Below, in pieces: positions 47,226-55,956 of a DNA stretch of 64,000 nucleotides. The number at the start of each line of letters is the position of its first letter. The first letter of the stretch is position 1. The position numbers and the translations under genes are program-made. The notes under the pieces are model-generated. The model saw nothing but the letters and a program-made list of their open reading frames with translations. It was not told the DNA's origin and did no database searches. This DNA is from Myxococcaceae bacterium JPH2 (GTDB lineage Bacteria > Myxococcota > Myxococcia > Myxococcales > Myxococcaceae): NCBI GenBank assembly GCA_016458225.1, contig JAEMGR010000005.1:806001-870000 (forward strand), in the 5' to 3' direction.

Positions 47226-47400
47226 TCTGCCCTGCCAATGTACTGGAACCTCTGCGGAAATTGACCGGGTTCCGCGAACCTCTTTCCCGTGGCGCTCCCG
47301 CGCGACGGAATAGAACGGGTTCTGGCCCGAACCCTTGATGACTATTGGCGATTTCAACGAGCGCGAACCCTCGACGCAGCTTGCACCGGGAGAGGTTCGC
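47226..47400 (-). promoter_or_regulatory. Probable CRISPR leader
   Basis: The sequence right of the last repeat, on the transcribed (minus) side. It contains four copies of a GAACC-T motif, GGAACCTCT (47245), GCGAACCTCT (47274), GAACCCTTG (47329) and GAACCCTCG (47365). The spacing is irregular (28-55 nt). New spacers would be added at 47225. The right limit of the leader is not visible. Confidence 0.5.
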
Positions 47401-47668
47401 GCTCGCCTTCGCCCTCTCCTGCGTCCCTCCCGCCGAGCGCTCTGCTCCCCCGTGGCGCCATAGCATCCCCTTTGCCTCCGCGTGCACCCACTCGGCAGGT
47501 AGAGAAGCCCAACAGTGCGGTCACTTTGGACACTCCCTTTCAACGACTTGCACTGTTCAAAAGGCGGACCTCGGCGGCGCGGCCCAGCAGGCGGGCGGCC
47601 GGGCCTGACAGGGCGAGCGGGAATCCCCACCCTTCGACCTGGAACCCCAAACCCGAGGGACGTGCACC
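47401..47668. other. Intergenic region before dps with an inverted repeat
   Basis: No gene found in this 268-nt stretch. It carries AACAGTGC (47511-47518) and its complement GCACTGTT (47550-47557), 31 nt apart, which may be two half-operators of a dps regulator. A good promoter pair was not identified. The region separates the CRISPR leader from the divergently placed dps gene. Confidence 0.45.
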
Positions 47669-48211
47669 ATGTACACCAGCAGCCATGTGAACCTCCCCGC
47701 CAACGCCCGCGAACAGCTCGTCGATCTGCTCAATACCCTCCTCGCCAGCGCGATCGACCTGCATTGGCAAATCAAACAGGCCCACTGGAACATCCGCGGC
47801 AAGCACTTCATCAGCCGCCACGAACTCTTCGACGACCTCGCCAAGCACGCTCGCGAACAAGCCGATAGCTTCGCCGAACGCGCCGGCACCCTCGGCGGCT
47901 ACGCGGAAGGCACCATCCGCCTCGCCACCCAGAACTCCCTGCTGCCCGAGTACGACCTCGAGGCCGTCGACGGCGATGCCCATATGCGCGCCCTCGTTGA
48001 CCGCTTCGCTCGCTACGCCGCCAGCATCCGCGACGGCATCCAGCGCTCCGAGGCCCTCAAGGACCCTGTCACCGTCGACCTCCTCACCCAGTCCCTCGGC
48101 GACGTCGAGCTGGACCTCTGGTTCCTCGAGAGCCACCTCACCGGTGAGAACCGCCCCGGTGCCCCCCGCACACGCAAGGACCGCGACGCCGGCACCACGT
48201 CCCACGCCTGA
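47669..48211 (+). CDS. dps: Dps-family DNA-protection ferritin
   Basis: A 180-residue member of the Dps family. These 12-mers oxidise and store iron and protect DNA in stress. The helical core shows DLHWQIKQAHWNIRGKHF and HELFDDLAKHAREQADSFAERA, read in parts, which supply the inter-subunit ferroxidase residues (His, His, Asp, Glu). TLGGYAEGTIRLA is also typical. ATG 47669 has GAGGGA a short distance upstream. The Lys/Arg-rich end (RTRKDRD) could help bind DNA. Upstream inverted repeats may control it. Confidence 0.93.
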   Translation: MYTSSHVNLPANAREQLVDLLNTLLASAIDLHWQIKQAHWNIRGKHFISRHELFDDLAKHAREQADSFAERAGTLGGYAEGTIRLATQNSLLPEYDLEAVDGDAHMRALVDRFARYAASIRDGIQRSEALKDPVTVDLLTQSLGDVELDLWFLESHLTGENRPGAPRTRKDRDAGTTSHA

Positions 48212-48288
48212 GCCCGCTCCTTCCGCGAGCGCTCGGCGCGGCCTCGGCATATAGATGGCGTCCTCTCGCTGCACGGAGGACGCGGGCC

Positions 48289-49149
48289 ATGACGGCGCAG
48301 AACCGACTCGATGGGAAGGTGTGCCTCATCACCGGGGCCACGGGTGGCATCGGCCTCGAGACCGCCAAGGCCCTGGCTCGCCTGGGTGCCACCACCCTGC
48401 TCGTGGGCCGGGACCCCGGTCGCACCCAGGCCGCCGTCGCCGCCGTGCGCGAGGCGGCCCCTGGCGCCACCGTGGAGTCCTTCCTCGCGGACCTGTCCTC
48501 CCTCCAGTCCGTGCGCGACCTGGCCTCCGCCGTCCGCGCGCGCACCTCCCGGCTCGACGTCCTCATCAACAACGCCGGCCTCATCCACGACCGCCGCCAG
48601 GTCACCGTGGATGGCTTCGAGGCCACCCTCGCCATCAACCACCTAGCCCCCTTCCTCCTCACGAACCTCCTGCTCGACCTGCTCCGGGCGAGCCCCTCCG
48701 CGCGCGTCATCAACGTGTCCTCGCAAGGACATCGCCTCGCGCGGCTGGACTTCGATGACCTCCAGAGCACGCGCGGCTATGACGGCATCCGCGTGTATGG
48801 CAATTCCAAGCTCGCCAACATCTTGTTCACCCACGCGTTGGCCAAGCGCCTGAAGGGCTCGCGCGTCACCACCAACGCGCTCCACCCCGGCGTGGTGCGC
48901 ACCGGCTTCGGGCTCAACTCGCAGGGCTTCTTCAAGCACCTCATCAAGCTCGGCGCGCCCTTCATGCTCAGCGCGGAGCGCGGCGCGCGGACCTCTGTCT
49001 ATCTGGCCTCGTCCCCCGAGGTGGCGGATGTCTCGGGGCAATACTTCATCAAATGCCGTCCAGTGAAGGCGTCGTCGGCCGCGCGCGATGACGCCCTCGC
49101 CGAGCGGCTCTGGCAAGTGAGCGCTCAGCTCACGGGAGTGCAGACATGA
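48289..49149 (+). CDS. Short-chain dehydrogenase/reductase (retinol-dehydrogenase-like)
   Basis: About 286 residues of classical SDR type. The NAD(P) site is TGATGGIG (residues 15-22), NNAG at about 90-93, the catalytic Ser in INVSSQG and the Tyr-Lys pair in VYGNSKLAN. It reads like the WW-domain oxidoreductase/retinol dehydrogenase group. Its stop overlaps the next gene start as ATGA, so it is coupled to the glutathione transferase gene. Confidence 0.92.
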   Translation: MTAQNRLDGKVCLITGATGGIGLETAKALARLGATTLLVGRDPGRTQAAVAAVREAAPGATVESFLADLSSLQSVRDLASAVRARTSRLDVLINNAGLIHDRRQVTVDGFEATLAINHLAPFLLTNLLLDLLRASPSARVINVSSQGHRLARLDFDDLQSTRGYDGIRVYGNSKLANILFTHALAKRLKGSRVTTNALHPGVVRTGFGLNSQGFFKHLIKLGAPFMLSAERGARTSVYLASSPEVADVSGQYFIKCRPVKASSAARDDALAERLWQVSAQLTGVQT

Positions 49150-49775
49150 TCGACCTGTACACGTTCCCTACCCCCAATGGCCGCAAGGTCTCCATCGCCC
49201 TGGAGGAGCTGAAGCTCCCCTACACCGCCAAGGTGGTGAACATCCTGCGCGGCGATCAGTTCAAGCCCGAGTTCCTGGCCATCAATCCCAACAACAAGAT
49301 TCCCGCCATCGTGGACCACCATGGCGCGGATGGCCGCCCCATCACCGTCTTCGAGTCCGGCGCCATCCTCATCTACCTGGCGGAGAAGACGGGCTACCTC
49401 ATGCCGTCGGATCCGCGCGGCAAGGCCGACGTGCTCCAGTGGCTGATGTTCCAGATGGGCGGCGTGGGCCCCATGTTCGGGCAGTACAACCACTTCACGC
49501 GCTTCCACAAGACGGCCGTCCCCTATGCCATCGAGCGCTATCGGGCCGAGTCCAAACGTCTGCTCAGCGTGCTGGACAAGCAGCTCGGCCAGGGTGAGTA
49601 CGTGGCGCGTACGTTCTCCATCGCGGACATCGCCCTGTACCCGTGGGTGGCGGGCTTCCGCGACTACAACCCCGAGCTGTTCATCGGCCTGAACCACGTG
49701 CCCGAATGGCTGCACCGCATGGCCAGCCGCCCCGCCGTCCAGAAGGGCATGGCCGTCCCCACCCTCCCCAAGTAG
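49146..49775 (+). CDS. Glutathione S-transferase (YfcG/Ure2-like)
   Basis: A 209-residue GST. The N-terminal thioredoxin-like half has TFPTPNGRKVSIALEELKL, NPNNKIPAI (cis-Pro) and VFESGAILIYLAEKTG, which binds glutathione. The helical C-terminal half has FSIADIALYPWV, the N-capping motif. No catalytic Tyr/Ser/Cys is certain by eye; the TxxPN pattern fits YfcG disulfide-bond oxidoreductases. ATG 49146 overlaps the SDR stop. Confidence 0.92.
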   Translation: MIDLYTFPTPNGRKVSIALEELKLPYTAKVVNILRGDQFKPEFLAINPNNKIPAIVDHHGADGRPITVFESGAILIYLAEKTGYLMPSDPRGKADVLQWLMFQMGGVGPMFGQYNHFTRFHKTAVPYAIERYRAESKRLLSVLDKQLGQGEYVARTFSIADIALYPWVAGFRDYNPELFIGLNHVPEWLHRMASRPAVQKGMAVPTLPK

Positions 49776-49797
49776 TCCTCGATCGCCTCACGTCTCC

Positions 49798-51264
49798 ATG
49801 GCCACGCTCGAACAGCTCCGCTTCGACAACACCTACGCTCGACTCCCCGCGGGTTTCGCCGCCCGCGTGGCACCCACGCCGTTCCCAGACGCCCACGTGG
49901 TGAGCGTCAACCCCGCCGCGATGAAGCTGCTGGGATTGGACGCGGCGGAGGCCCTGCGCCCCGAGTTCGCGCAGGCCCTGGGCGGCGGCCGTCTGTTGCC
50001 CGGTATGGAGCCCGTGGCCATGGTGTACGCGGGGCATCAGTTCGGCGTGTATGTGCCTCGCCTCGGAGACGGACGCGCGCTGCTCTTGGGCGAGGTGCGC
50101 ACGGACTCCGGCGACAAGTGGGACCTGCACTTGAAGGGCGGCGGGCCCACGCCGTACTCGCGCGGAGGAGACGGCCGCGCGGTGCTGCGCTCCACCGTGC
50201 GCGAGTACCTCTGTGGCGAGGCGATGCACGCGCTGGGCATCCCCACCACGCGGGCCCTGTGCGTGCTCGGCAGTCAGCAGCCCGTGTACCGCGAGGCGGT
50301 AGAGACGGGCGCCATGCTGGTGCGGCTGGCGCCCTCACACGTGCGCTTCGGCACCTTCGAGTACTTCCACCACTCGGAGCAGACCGAGCAGGTGGCGACG
50401 CTGGCGGACCATGTCATCGCCACGCACTTCCCTCATCTTCAGGGAGAGGCGGACCGATACGCGCGCTTCTTCGAGGCGGTGGTGGAGCGCACCGCGTTCC
50501 TCTTCGCGCAATGGCAGGCGGTGGGCTTCGCGCACGGGGTGTTGAATACAGACAACCTGTCCATCCTCGGACTCACGCTCGACTACGGCCCGTATGGATT
50601 CCTGGATGACTTCGAGCCCGGCTTCGTGTGCAACCACTCGGACGCGCGCGGGCGCTACGCGTTCGACCAGCAGCCGCGCATCGGGCTGTGGAACCTCGCG
50701 TGTCTGGGTGAGGCCCTGCTCTCGCTCATGACCGAGGATGTGGCCCGCGCCGCGCTCGCGCAGTATCAGCCTCGGTTCGCGGCGCATTTCCTCGCGCGCA
50801 TGCGGCGCAAGCTCGGGCTGCGTGAGGAGCGCGAGGAGGACCGTGACCTGCTCGAGTCACTGTTTGGCCTGATGGCCGACTCGCGCGTGGACTACGCCCG
50901 CTTCTTCCGAGCCCTGGGCCGCTTCGACTCCGCCGAGGGCGCGCGCCAGGACCTGTTGCGAGACCAGTTCCTGCCGCCCGCGGGCTTCGACACATGGGCC
51001 GAGCGCTACCGAGCGCGGCTGGGCGCCGAGGGCAGCGTGGACACGGAGCGTCGCGCTCGGATGGACCGGGAGAATCCCAAGTACGTGCTGCGCAACTGGG
51101 TGGCGCAGCGGGCCATCGAGCGCGCCCAGGAAGGTGACTTCGCGGAGGTGGATCGCATCCTCGCCCTCCTGTCCGCGCCTTTCGACGAGCACCCTGACTC
51201 CGAGGAGTACGCGGCGTCGCCTCCGGCCTGGGGACGACACCTCGCGGTCAGTTGTAGTTCCTGA
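49798..51264 (+). CDS. selO: Protein adenylyltransferase SelO
   Basis: A 488-residue pseudokinase-fold enzyme that AMPylates proteins, known to act in redox stress. The family motifs are strong: GGGPTPYSRGGDGRAVLRS, FGTFEYFHHSEQ, HGVLNTDNLSILG and YGPYGFLDDF. The C-terminus ends VSCSS, the region that is Sec/Cys in family members; here it is a Cys version. Length matches the family. It follows dps, SDR and GST genes, a stress-related cluster on one strand. Confidence 0.95.
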   Translation: MATLEQLRFDNTYARLPAGFAARVAPTPFPDAHVVSVNPAAMKLLGLDAAEALRPEFAQALGGGRLLPGMEPVAMVYAGHQFGVYVPRLGDGRALLLGEVRTDSGDKWDLHLKGGGPTPYSRGGDGRAVLRSTVREYLCGEAMHALGIPTTRALCVLGSQQPVYREAVETGAMLVRLAPSHVRFGTFEYFHHSEQTEQVATLADHVIATHFPHLQGEADRYARFFEAVVERTAFLFAQWQAVGFAHGVLNTDNLSILGLTLDYGPYGFLDDFEPGFVCNHSDARGRYAFDQQPRIGLWNLACLGEALLSLMTEDVARAALAQYQPRFAAHFLARMRRKLGLREEREEDRDLLESLFGLMADSRVDYARFFRALGRFDSAEGARQDLLRDQFLPPAGFDTWAERYRARLGAEGSVDTERRARMDRENPKYVLRNWVAQRAIERAQEGDFAEVDRILALLSAPFDEHPDSEEYAASPPAWGRHLAVSCSS

Positions 51265-51627
51265 CGTAGGTATCTCCACAGACGGCTGGACTCCACTTCG
51301 CGGCCGGCATGGGCAAAGACAAGTCCAGTCCCTGAGCAATACGGCCATCGGGCTTGGGCCGCGCACGCAGGGCGGCGAGGGAGCTGGCGCCGCCTTTCCG
51401 TAGCAGATGACACCGGCGCGAAAGCGATTGAGCCCGTGCGAGCAGCACCCCACTCGCACGAACGCTCAGCTCGTATCAGCGCATGACAAGTGCGGAGCAT
51501 ACTGACCGTTTGACGGCCATCTTGCTCGATGCGGAGTTGACGGAACTGAACATTCGGTCCGCCGTGTCATATTCCAAACAACAGAGCCCTGACGACCCGA
51601 GTGCGGCATTAGAGGTATACTCATTCC
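51265..51627. other. Intergenic region at the left edge of the type VI effector island
   Basis: 363 nt with no convincing gene. A short minus-strand frame at 51248-51448 (66 codons) ends GDTYVRNYN and could be a gene remnant, but I cannot identify it. Composition drops slightly in G/C toward the right. The right end holds the -10 box described separately. No direct repeats or tRNA that would mark an insertion were found. Confidence 0.4.
51616..51621 (+). promoter_or_regulatory. -10 box of the effector island, close to the start codon
   Basis: TATACT, a near-consensus -10, lies only 6 nt before ATG 51628. No ribosome site is visible between them. If used, the transcript would be nearly leaderless. 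No good -35 is seen at 16-18 nt. Confidence 0.35.
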
Positions 51628-52947
51628 ATGCTGCTGGCTCGGCCTGACCGACTCTTGCGCTGGGATGTCCTGGAGGAACACCTCAGCGAGGCGGCGTTCC
51701 TTGGCACGCAGTGGGAGAGTGCGCTGACGTCGGCCCGCTTCACCCTGGAGGAACTCCAACGCGGCCTCGAGCAGCGGCTCCTCTTGCACCTGGAGGCACT
51801 GGCGGCGGCCGGCCCCATCGCAGCCAATCGGCTGTTGCTACCAGCCCTTGCTGGAGAGGAATCCGAGACCATCCGTGCGGCAGCCCTTGCCTTGCTGTGC
51901 TCGGGACCGACCTACGTTCCTTCACTGCTCCCCCTGCTCACTGACGGAGAGCCATGCGTGAGCACAGCGGTGCAACGAGCCATCCAGCTCAGGGGAGGAG
52001 AGGCCCTGGCGGAGAGCCTGAAGCCCCTGCTCGTGACCGGGCCGCCGCAAGTCCAGATGACCGTTCTTGAGATACTCCGGTTCCTGCAGGTATCTCCTGG
52101 GCCGGCGCTGACCACGCTCTGCAATCACGACGTCCCAGAAGTCCAGGCGGCCGCGCTGCGTGCTGCGCGCCTCTGGCCCGAGGCGGTGCAAGCACAACGG
52201 ATACACGCTGCGCTCGACTCTCCCGTGACCACGGTCCGTGAGGCCGGGTTGGAGCTGGGGCTGGTGTGTGGCATGCGCAGAGCCTGGAAGGCTTGCCAGG
52301 AGTGGGGCCAGGAGAATGCCTCCTCGGGAAGCAAAGCACGACTCCTGTTGGCCTTGGGGGGCAATGACGCGGAACTCGCACAGTTGCTCCCGCTCCTGGA
52401 AGCTCCGACGCTGCGCCGAGATGTGCTGTGGGCGCTTGGCTTCAGCGGGCGCATGGTCGCGGCCAATGCCTGTCTTGCCTGGCTGAATGACCGAGCGTGC
52501 GGCGCGGTCGCGGCAGAGGCATTCTGTGCCATCACGGGATTGCGTCTGGCGGGTCCGTTCGTGAAGAAGACGGATGAGACAGAAGAGCCTGCTGGCACAG
52601 CGGGCGATGACGACGCCTTGCTGCCGGGTGCCGACGACGAGTTGGTGGCACCGGAGCCGCTGGCCATCCAGCAATGGTGGGCGCAGGCTCGCCTGAGGTT
52701 CGACCCGGATACGAGATACCTGGGCGGCCGACCCTTCACGCCAGATCGATTGAGCGAAGCGCTCCGGACCGAGCCCATGCGCCGGCGTGCACCCCTCGCG
52801 CTCGAACTGGCCATCCGGAGCCGGGGACGCCATCAACTCGAAGTGAACGCCTTCGCGCGAATCCAGGCACGGCAGTTACAGACGGTGCAGCCAGAAGCGC
52901 TCCGAGGACTCCACGCAAAAGCTTTCGCCACATGGATGAGTGCATGA
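51628..52947 (+). CDS. TIGR02270-family HEAT-repeat protein
   Basis: A 439-residue protein of the TIGR02270 family, which I know from type VI secretion neighbourhoods in proteobacteria. It is made of HEAT-like helical repeats (GEESETIRAAALALLCSG, DVPEVQAAALRAARL, GNDAELAQLLPLLEAP). The C-terminus has the family segment RYLGGRPFTPDRLSEAL. No enzyme motif. It probably acts as a binding scaffold or chaperone for the effector genes downstream. It is followed within 14 nt by the PAAR-like gene. Confidence 0.85.
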   Translation: MLLARPDRLLRWDVLEEHLSEAAFLGTQWESALTSARFTLEELQRGLEQRLLLHLEALAAAGPIAANRLLLPALAGEESETIRAAALALLCSGPTYVPSLLPLLTDGEPCVSTAVQRAIQLRGGEALAESLKPLLVTGPPQVQMTVLEILRFLQVSPGPALTTLCNHDVPEVQAAALRAARLWPEAVQAQRIHAALDSPVTTVREAGLELGLVCGMRRAWKACQEWGQENASSGSKARLLLALGGNDAELAQLLPLLEAPTLRRDVLWALGFSGRMVAANACLAWLNDRACGAVAAEAFCAITGLRLAGPFVKKTDETEEPAGTAGDDDALLPGADDELVAPEPLAIQQWWAQARLRFDPDTRYLGGRPFTPDRLSEALRTEPMRRRAPLALELAIRSRGRHQLEVNAFARIQARQLQTVQPEALRGLHAKAFATWMSA

Positions 52948-52960
52948 AAGAGGTGTCGTC

Positions 52961-53425
52961 ATGGGAACAACGGTGGGCGTGAACAAGATGTCGGTGGTCC
53001 ACGAAGACTCCGGCGGAGTAACGGTTGCCGTCCCCGATGTTTGCAAGACGCCGAGCCCGGGAGGACCCATCCCCATCCCCTATCCGAACATCGCAAAGTC
53101 CTCGGATACGGCGCAGGGCAGCAAGAAGGTGGTGGTCGAAGGCAAGTCCGTGTGCCTGAAGGACTCGAACTTCAGCACCAGCACTGGAGACGAAGCAGGC
53201 ACCGCCGGGGGCGGAGTGGCCTCCAGCAAGACGAAAGGCAAAGCCGAGTTCGTCAACTACTCGTTCGATGTGAAGTTTGAAGGCAAGAACGTGGCCCGGG
53301 CCATGGACTTGATGCTGCACAACGACAAGAACACGCCTCCGGCCCCGCTCATCCAACCGCCTGTCATCGCGATGGGGAAAGGACCCGACAGCATCCAGTG
53401 CTTGTGCTGCAAGAAGGATTACTGA
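52961..53425 (+). CDS. PAAR-like protein (DUF4150)
   Basis: A 154-residue protein of DUF4150/PAAR-like type. ATG 52961 is chosen because AGAGGTG precedes it. Landmarks are VAVPDVCKTPSPGGPIPIPYPNIAKSSD, GDEAGTAGGGVASSKTKGKAEFVNYS in pieces, and a Cys-rich end CLCCKKDY. PAAR-like proteins sharpen the tip of the type VI spike and carry effectors. It sits between TIGR02270 and the ketosynthase-fold gene. Confidence 0.9.
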   Translation: MGTTVGVNKMSVVHEDSGGVTVAVPDVCKTPSPGGPIPIPYPNIAKSSDTAQGSKKVVVEGKSVCLKDSNFSTSTGDEAGTAGGGVASSKTKGKAEFVNYSFDVKFEGKNVARAMDLMLHNDKNTPPAPLIQPPVIAMGKGPDSIQCLCCKKDY

Positions 53426-53444
53426 GAGGCGGAGGACTCGGCTC

Positions 53445-54548
53445 ATGCGGCTGACCGTGACAGGTCTGGGAATGACAAGCGCCGTCGGATACGGCGCGGT
53501 GGGCAGCTGCGCGGCCATCCGCGCGGGGGTCAGCCGCCCGCAGGCGCTGGATGGATTGAGGGTGGGGGATGGCGAGGGCGGCTCGCAGCCCGTGACAGGA
53601 CATCCTGTGTCTGGGTTCGCCGAGGGCTTCTTTCAAGTGGGCGCGTGGCTGCGACTGGCTGCCGGTTGCCTGGCGGACCTGCGACACGGCGCCATGCTTC
53701 CCGCCAGCTCCGATGAGCGATTCTGGCACCGCACGGGGCTCACTGTCGTGGCGCCCATCATCGACAAGGCGCGCTTCTCCTGGTCTCTCCAAGAGCGTCC
53801 GGAAGCGCTGCTGGGAGACTTCGCTTATCGGCTTCTGCTGCTTCAGCAGCTGTCCATCCCACGAGAACAGGTGCGCGCGCATGCAGTGGGACACTGTGGA
53901 CTGGCCCTGGCAGTGCAAGAGGCGAGTGTGCGTCTCGCCAACCGCCACGTGGAACGGGTCATCGTCCTGGGGGCGGACTCGTACGTGGACACGACCAGCC
54001 TCGAATGGCTCTTCCAAGGCAGACGCCTGAAGGAGCCGACGCGGCAGACGGGCCTCATGCCTGGCGAAGCCGGGGCCTGTGTCCTCGTGGAACAGGAAAC
54101 CGATGCCCGAGCGAGGGGATGTGCCACGGACATCCGACTGGACGCCGTGGCACTCTCCACGCCGCCCTCCTCGGAGCGCCCTGCCCTCCCCCTGATGGGG
54201 CGCCACCTGGCGGAGGTCATCCAACAGGTGCTCCGCGAGTCCGCACAGGAGGCGCCCTTCCGAGGCCTGCTCGTGGTGGACCTGAATGGAGAGGAATGGA
54301 AGTCCCAAGTCTGGGGACACGCTCAGCTGGGATTGAGCTCCGTCGTCGCCTTCGATGGGTGCCAGCTCATTGTCCCATGTGAGGCGGTGGGTGAGCTGGG
54401 CGCGGCGAGCGGGCTCGTGGGACTGGCTGTTTCGGTGAGCAGCATGCTCCGCCAGGGCGCTGACGCGGCACGGTGCGCCATCGTCTGCTCGATTTCTGAC
54501 TCAGGCCAGGTTGGAGCCGTGCTGCTCCGACGCACTGGCAAGAACTGA
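53445..54548 (+). CDS. Ketosynthase-fold protein of the type VI effector island
   Basis: A 367-residue protein with thiolase/beta-ketoacyl synthase fold (TVTGLGMTSAVGYGAVG, VIVLGADSYVD, MPGEAGACVLVE). A Cys in AVGHCGLALAV sits in the place of the nucleophile, but the second half differs: the motif that normally has GHxxGAAG reads AVGELGAASG (Glu for His), so condensing activity is doubtful. It lies between the PAAR-like and the toxin genes. Similar proteins occur near PAAR-like genes; a role as an effector loader or modifier is my inference. The next gene starts 15 nt downstream. Confidence 0.75.
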   Translation: MRLTVTGLGMTSAVGYGAVGSCAAIRAGVSRPQALDGLRVGDGEGGSQPVTGHPVSGFAEGFFQVGAWLRLAAGCLADLRHGAMLPASSDERFWHRTGLTVVAPIIDKARFSWSLQERPEALLGDFAYRLLLLQQLSIPREQVRAHAVGHCGLALAVQEASVRLANRHVERVIVLGADSYVDTTSLEWLFQGRRLKEPTRQTGLMPGEAGACVLVEQETDARARGCATDIRLDAVALSTPPSSERPALPLMGRHLAEVIQQVLRESAQEAPFRGLLVVDLNGEEWKSQVWGHAQLGLSSVVAFDGCQLIVPCEAVGELGAASGLVGLAVSVSSMLRQGADAARCAIVCSISDSGQVGAVLLRRTGKN

Positions 54549-54563
54549 TGGAGAGGAGTTCGT

Positions 54564-55328
54564 ATGAGTGGAGCGAACGCGCATATCCTCAATCAGCACA
54601 AAATCCAGGCAGTCCTGGATCGGGCCAACGACTATCGCAAGAATGGTATCGATATCATTGGCGCCAACGATGGGAAGACCAACCCCGTCTACAACAACGA
54701 CAGCAAGATCAAGAAGTACCTGAACCAGAAAATGGCGGAGGCCAGGAGCGAGGGAAAGCGCAACCTCCCGAAGACGACCATCGCGGGTGCGCAGTATGGC
54801 GATGACACCCATGCCGCCGGCTACCATTTCAATCACTTCGCTGCAGACAACGGTGGAACCCCCTATCCCAACGAGGGCCACCACATGCTGCCGTGCGAAC
54901 TATTCCTCCAGAGAGAAGAAAGCGGCGACCCTGAAAAAGGCGGCCTCTTCGGGGAAATCGAACGGCAGATCCTCCTCCGCGTGAAGTATGACGTCAACAA
55001 TGGCAACAATGTCATCTTCCTCCCCGCGGCCCTCAACCTCTGTGGCGTGCATCAACTCCCGTACCACGCAGGAAGCCACCCGGGCTATTCTTCAAAGGTG
55101 CGCGCGGACCTCAAGCGGATTGACGCAATGCTCAAGGACCAAGCCAAGAAGCTTTGCGAGACATGGAATCCCCCCGACTCCATTCCCGACCAATTGATGA
55201 AGTTGGAGAACAAATACTGGAACTGGATCGTCCTCTTCGGAGAGAGTCATCTGGATAGCATCAACAACTTCGTAAAGCTATTGGCGGAGAAGGTACCAAC
55301 TCCCGACCAACTGACAAAGAGCCATTAG
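54564..55328 (+). CDS. HNH/Endo VII-type (AHH) nuclease toxin
   Basis: A 254-residue putative type VI effector. The AHH-like nuclease core has PNEGHHMLPCELF, NNVIFLPAALNLCGVHQLP and YHAGSHPGYSSKV. The HH pair and the later His supply the metal-bound active site. The gene is lower in G/C than its surroundings, an indication of transfer. No signal peptide, as expected for a cargo effector. DNA is the probable target in rival cells. Confidence 0.85.
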   Translation: MSGANAHILNQHKIQAVLDRANDYRKNGIDIIGANDGKTNPVYNNDSKIKKYLNQKMAEARSEGKRNLPKTTIAGAQYGDDTHAAGYHFNHFAADNGGTPYPNEGHHMLPCELFLQREESGDPEKGGLFGEIERQILLRVKYDVNNGNNVIFLPAALNLCGVHQLPYHAGSHPGYSSKVRADLKRIDAMLKDQAKKLCETWNPPDSIPDQLMKLENKYWNWIVLFGESHLDSINNFVKLLAEKVPTPDQLTKSH

Positions 55329-55359
55329 ACACCTCTCCATTCAGCTCCCAGCCCCACTC

Positions 55360-55956
55360 ATGAACTACTATCCCTGGCTTAACGCAGAAGACTCATCCTT
55401 CGCCTGGATCATGGCGACGCCCAACGTGCTGGCAAACAACCCCGACGAATACCTGCTCTACCGAGGGGTGTCTGTGAAGAGTTGGTTCCCAGCGAGCCCG
55501 ACATTCTACCTGTCGAAAGGGCGCGGCATGGAGCTGACGGACTCCATCCCCAATGCGGTCAACCTCTGCTTCACCTCCGCGCGATTGAAGACGTTCATGG
55601 AGGAGCATTCAGGCGCAAGCCTTGAGTTTCTGCCGGTGCGCCTGCTCGATCAGAAAGAGCGACCCGTCCAGGAGCCGTATTACCTCATGAACCTGTTGGA
55701 CACGCTGGACTGTGTGGACCTCGAGAAGTCCAAGTTCGAGCGGGCCGTGATCGATCCTTCCCTCATCATGACGTTCTTTCTGTTGGTGCTCGATGAGTCC
55801 AGGATCCCCGAGGACAAGAAGCTCTTCCGGCTGAAAGAGAGCCCCGAGTTGATCATCATCCGAGAGGATCTCGCGCAGGGAATCCTGGACACGGACCATA
55901 ATGGGATGATGTTCCTGGAGATGCATGAGTACGGCAAGGAATGGGGAGGCCGTTGA
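55360..55956 (+). CDS. Imm11-family (DUF1629) immunity protein
   Basis: A 198-residue protein resembling Imm11/DUF1629: FYLSKGRGMELTDSIPN, LEFLPVRLLDQ, YYLMNLLDTLDCVD, and LFRLKESPELIIIREDLA at the end. It starts 31 nt after the nuclease gene, so it is the best candidate immunity protein. Its last 32 nt overlap the next gene. Confidence 0.75.
   Translation: MNYYPWLNAEDSSFAWIMATPNVLANNPDEYLLYRGVSVKSWFPASPTFYLSKGRGMELTDSIPNAVNLCFTSARLKTFMEEHSGASLEFLPVRLLDQKERPVQEPYYLMNLLDTLDCVDLEKSKFERAVIDPSLIMTFFLLVLDESRIPEDKKLFRLKESPELIIIREDLAQGILDTDHNGMMFLEMHEYGKEWGGR

Noticed and set aside
44064-47338. Several open frames repeating FNPRSSRSRGAT or QSALLAVTRSD
   Set aside because: They are translations of CRISPR repeats, not proteins.
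51248-51448. 66-codon minus-strand frame ending GDTYVRNYN as a truncated gene
   Set aside because: It overlaps the selO end and matches nothing I can name; too little evidence for a pseudogene.
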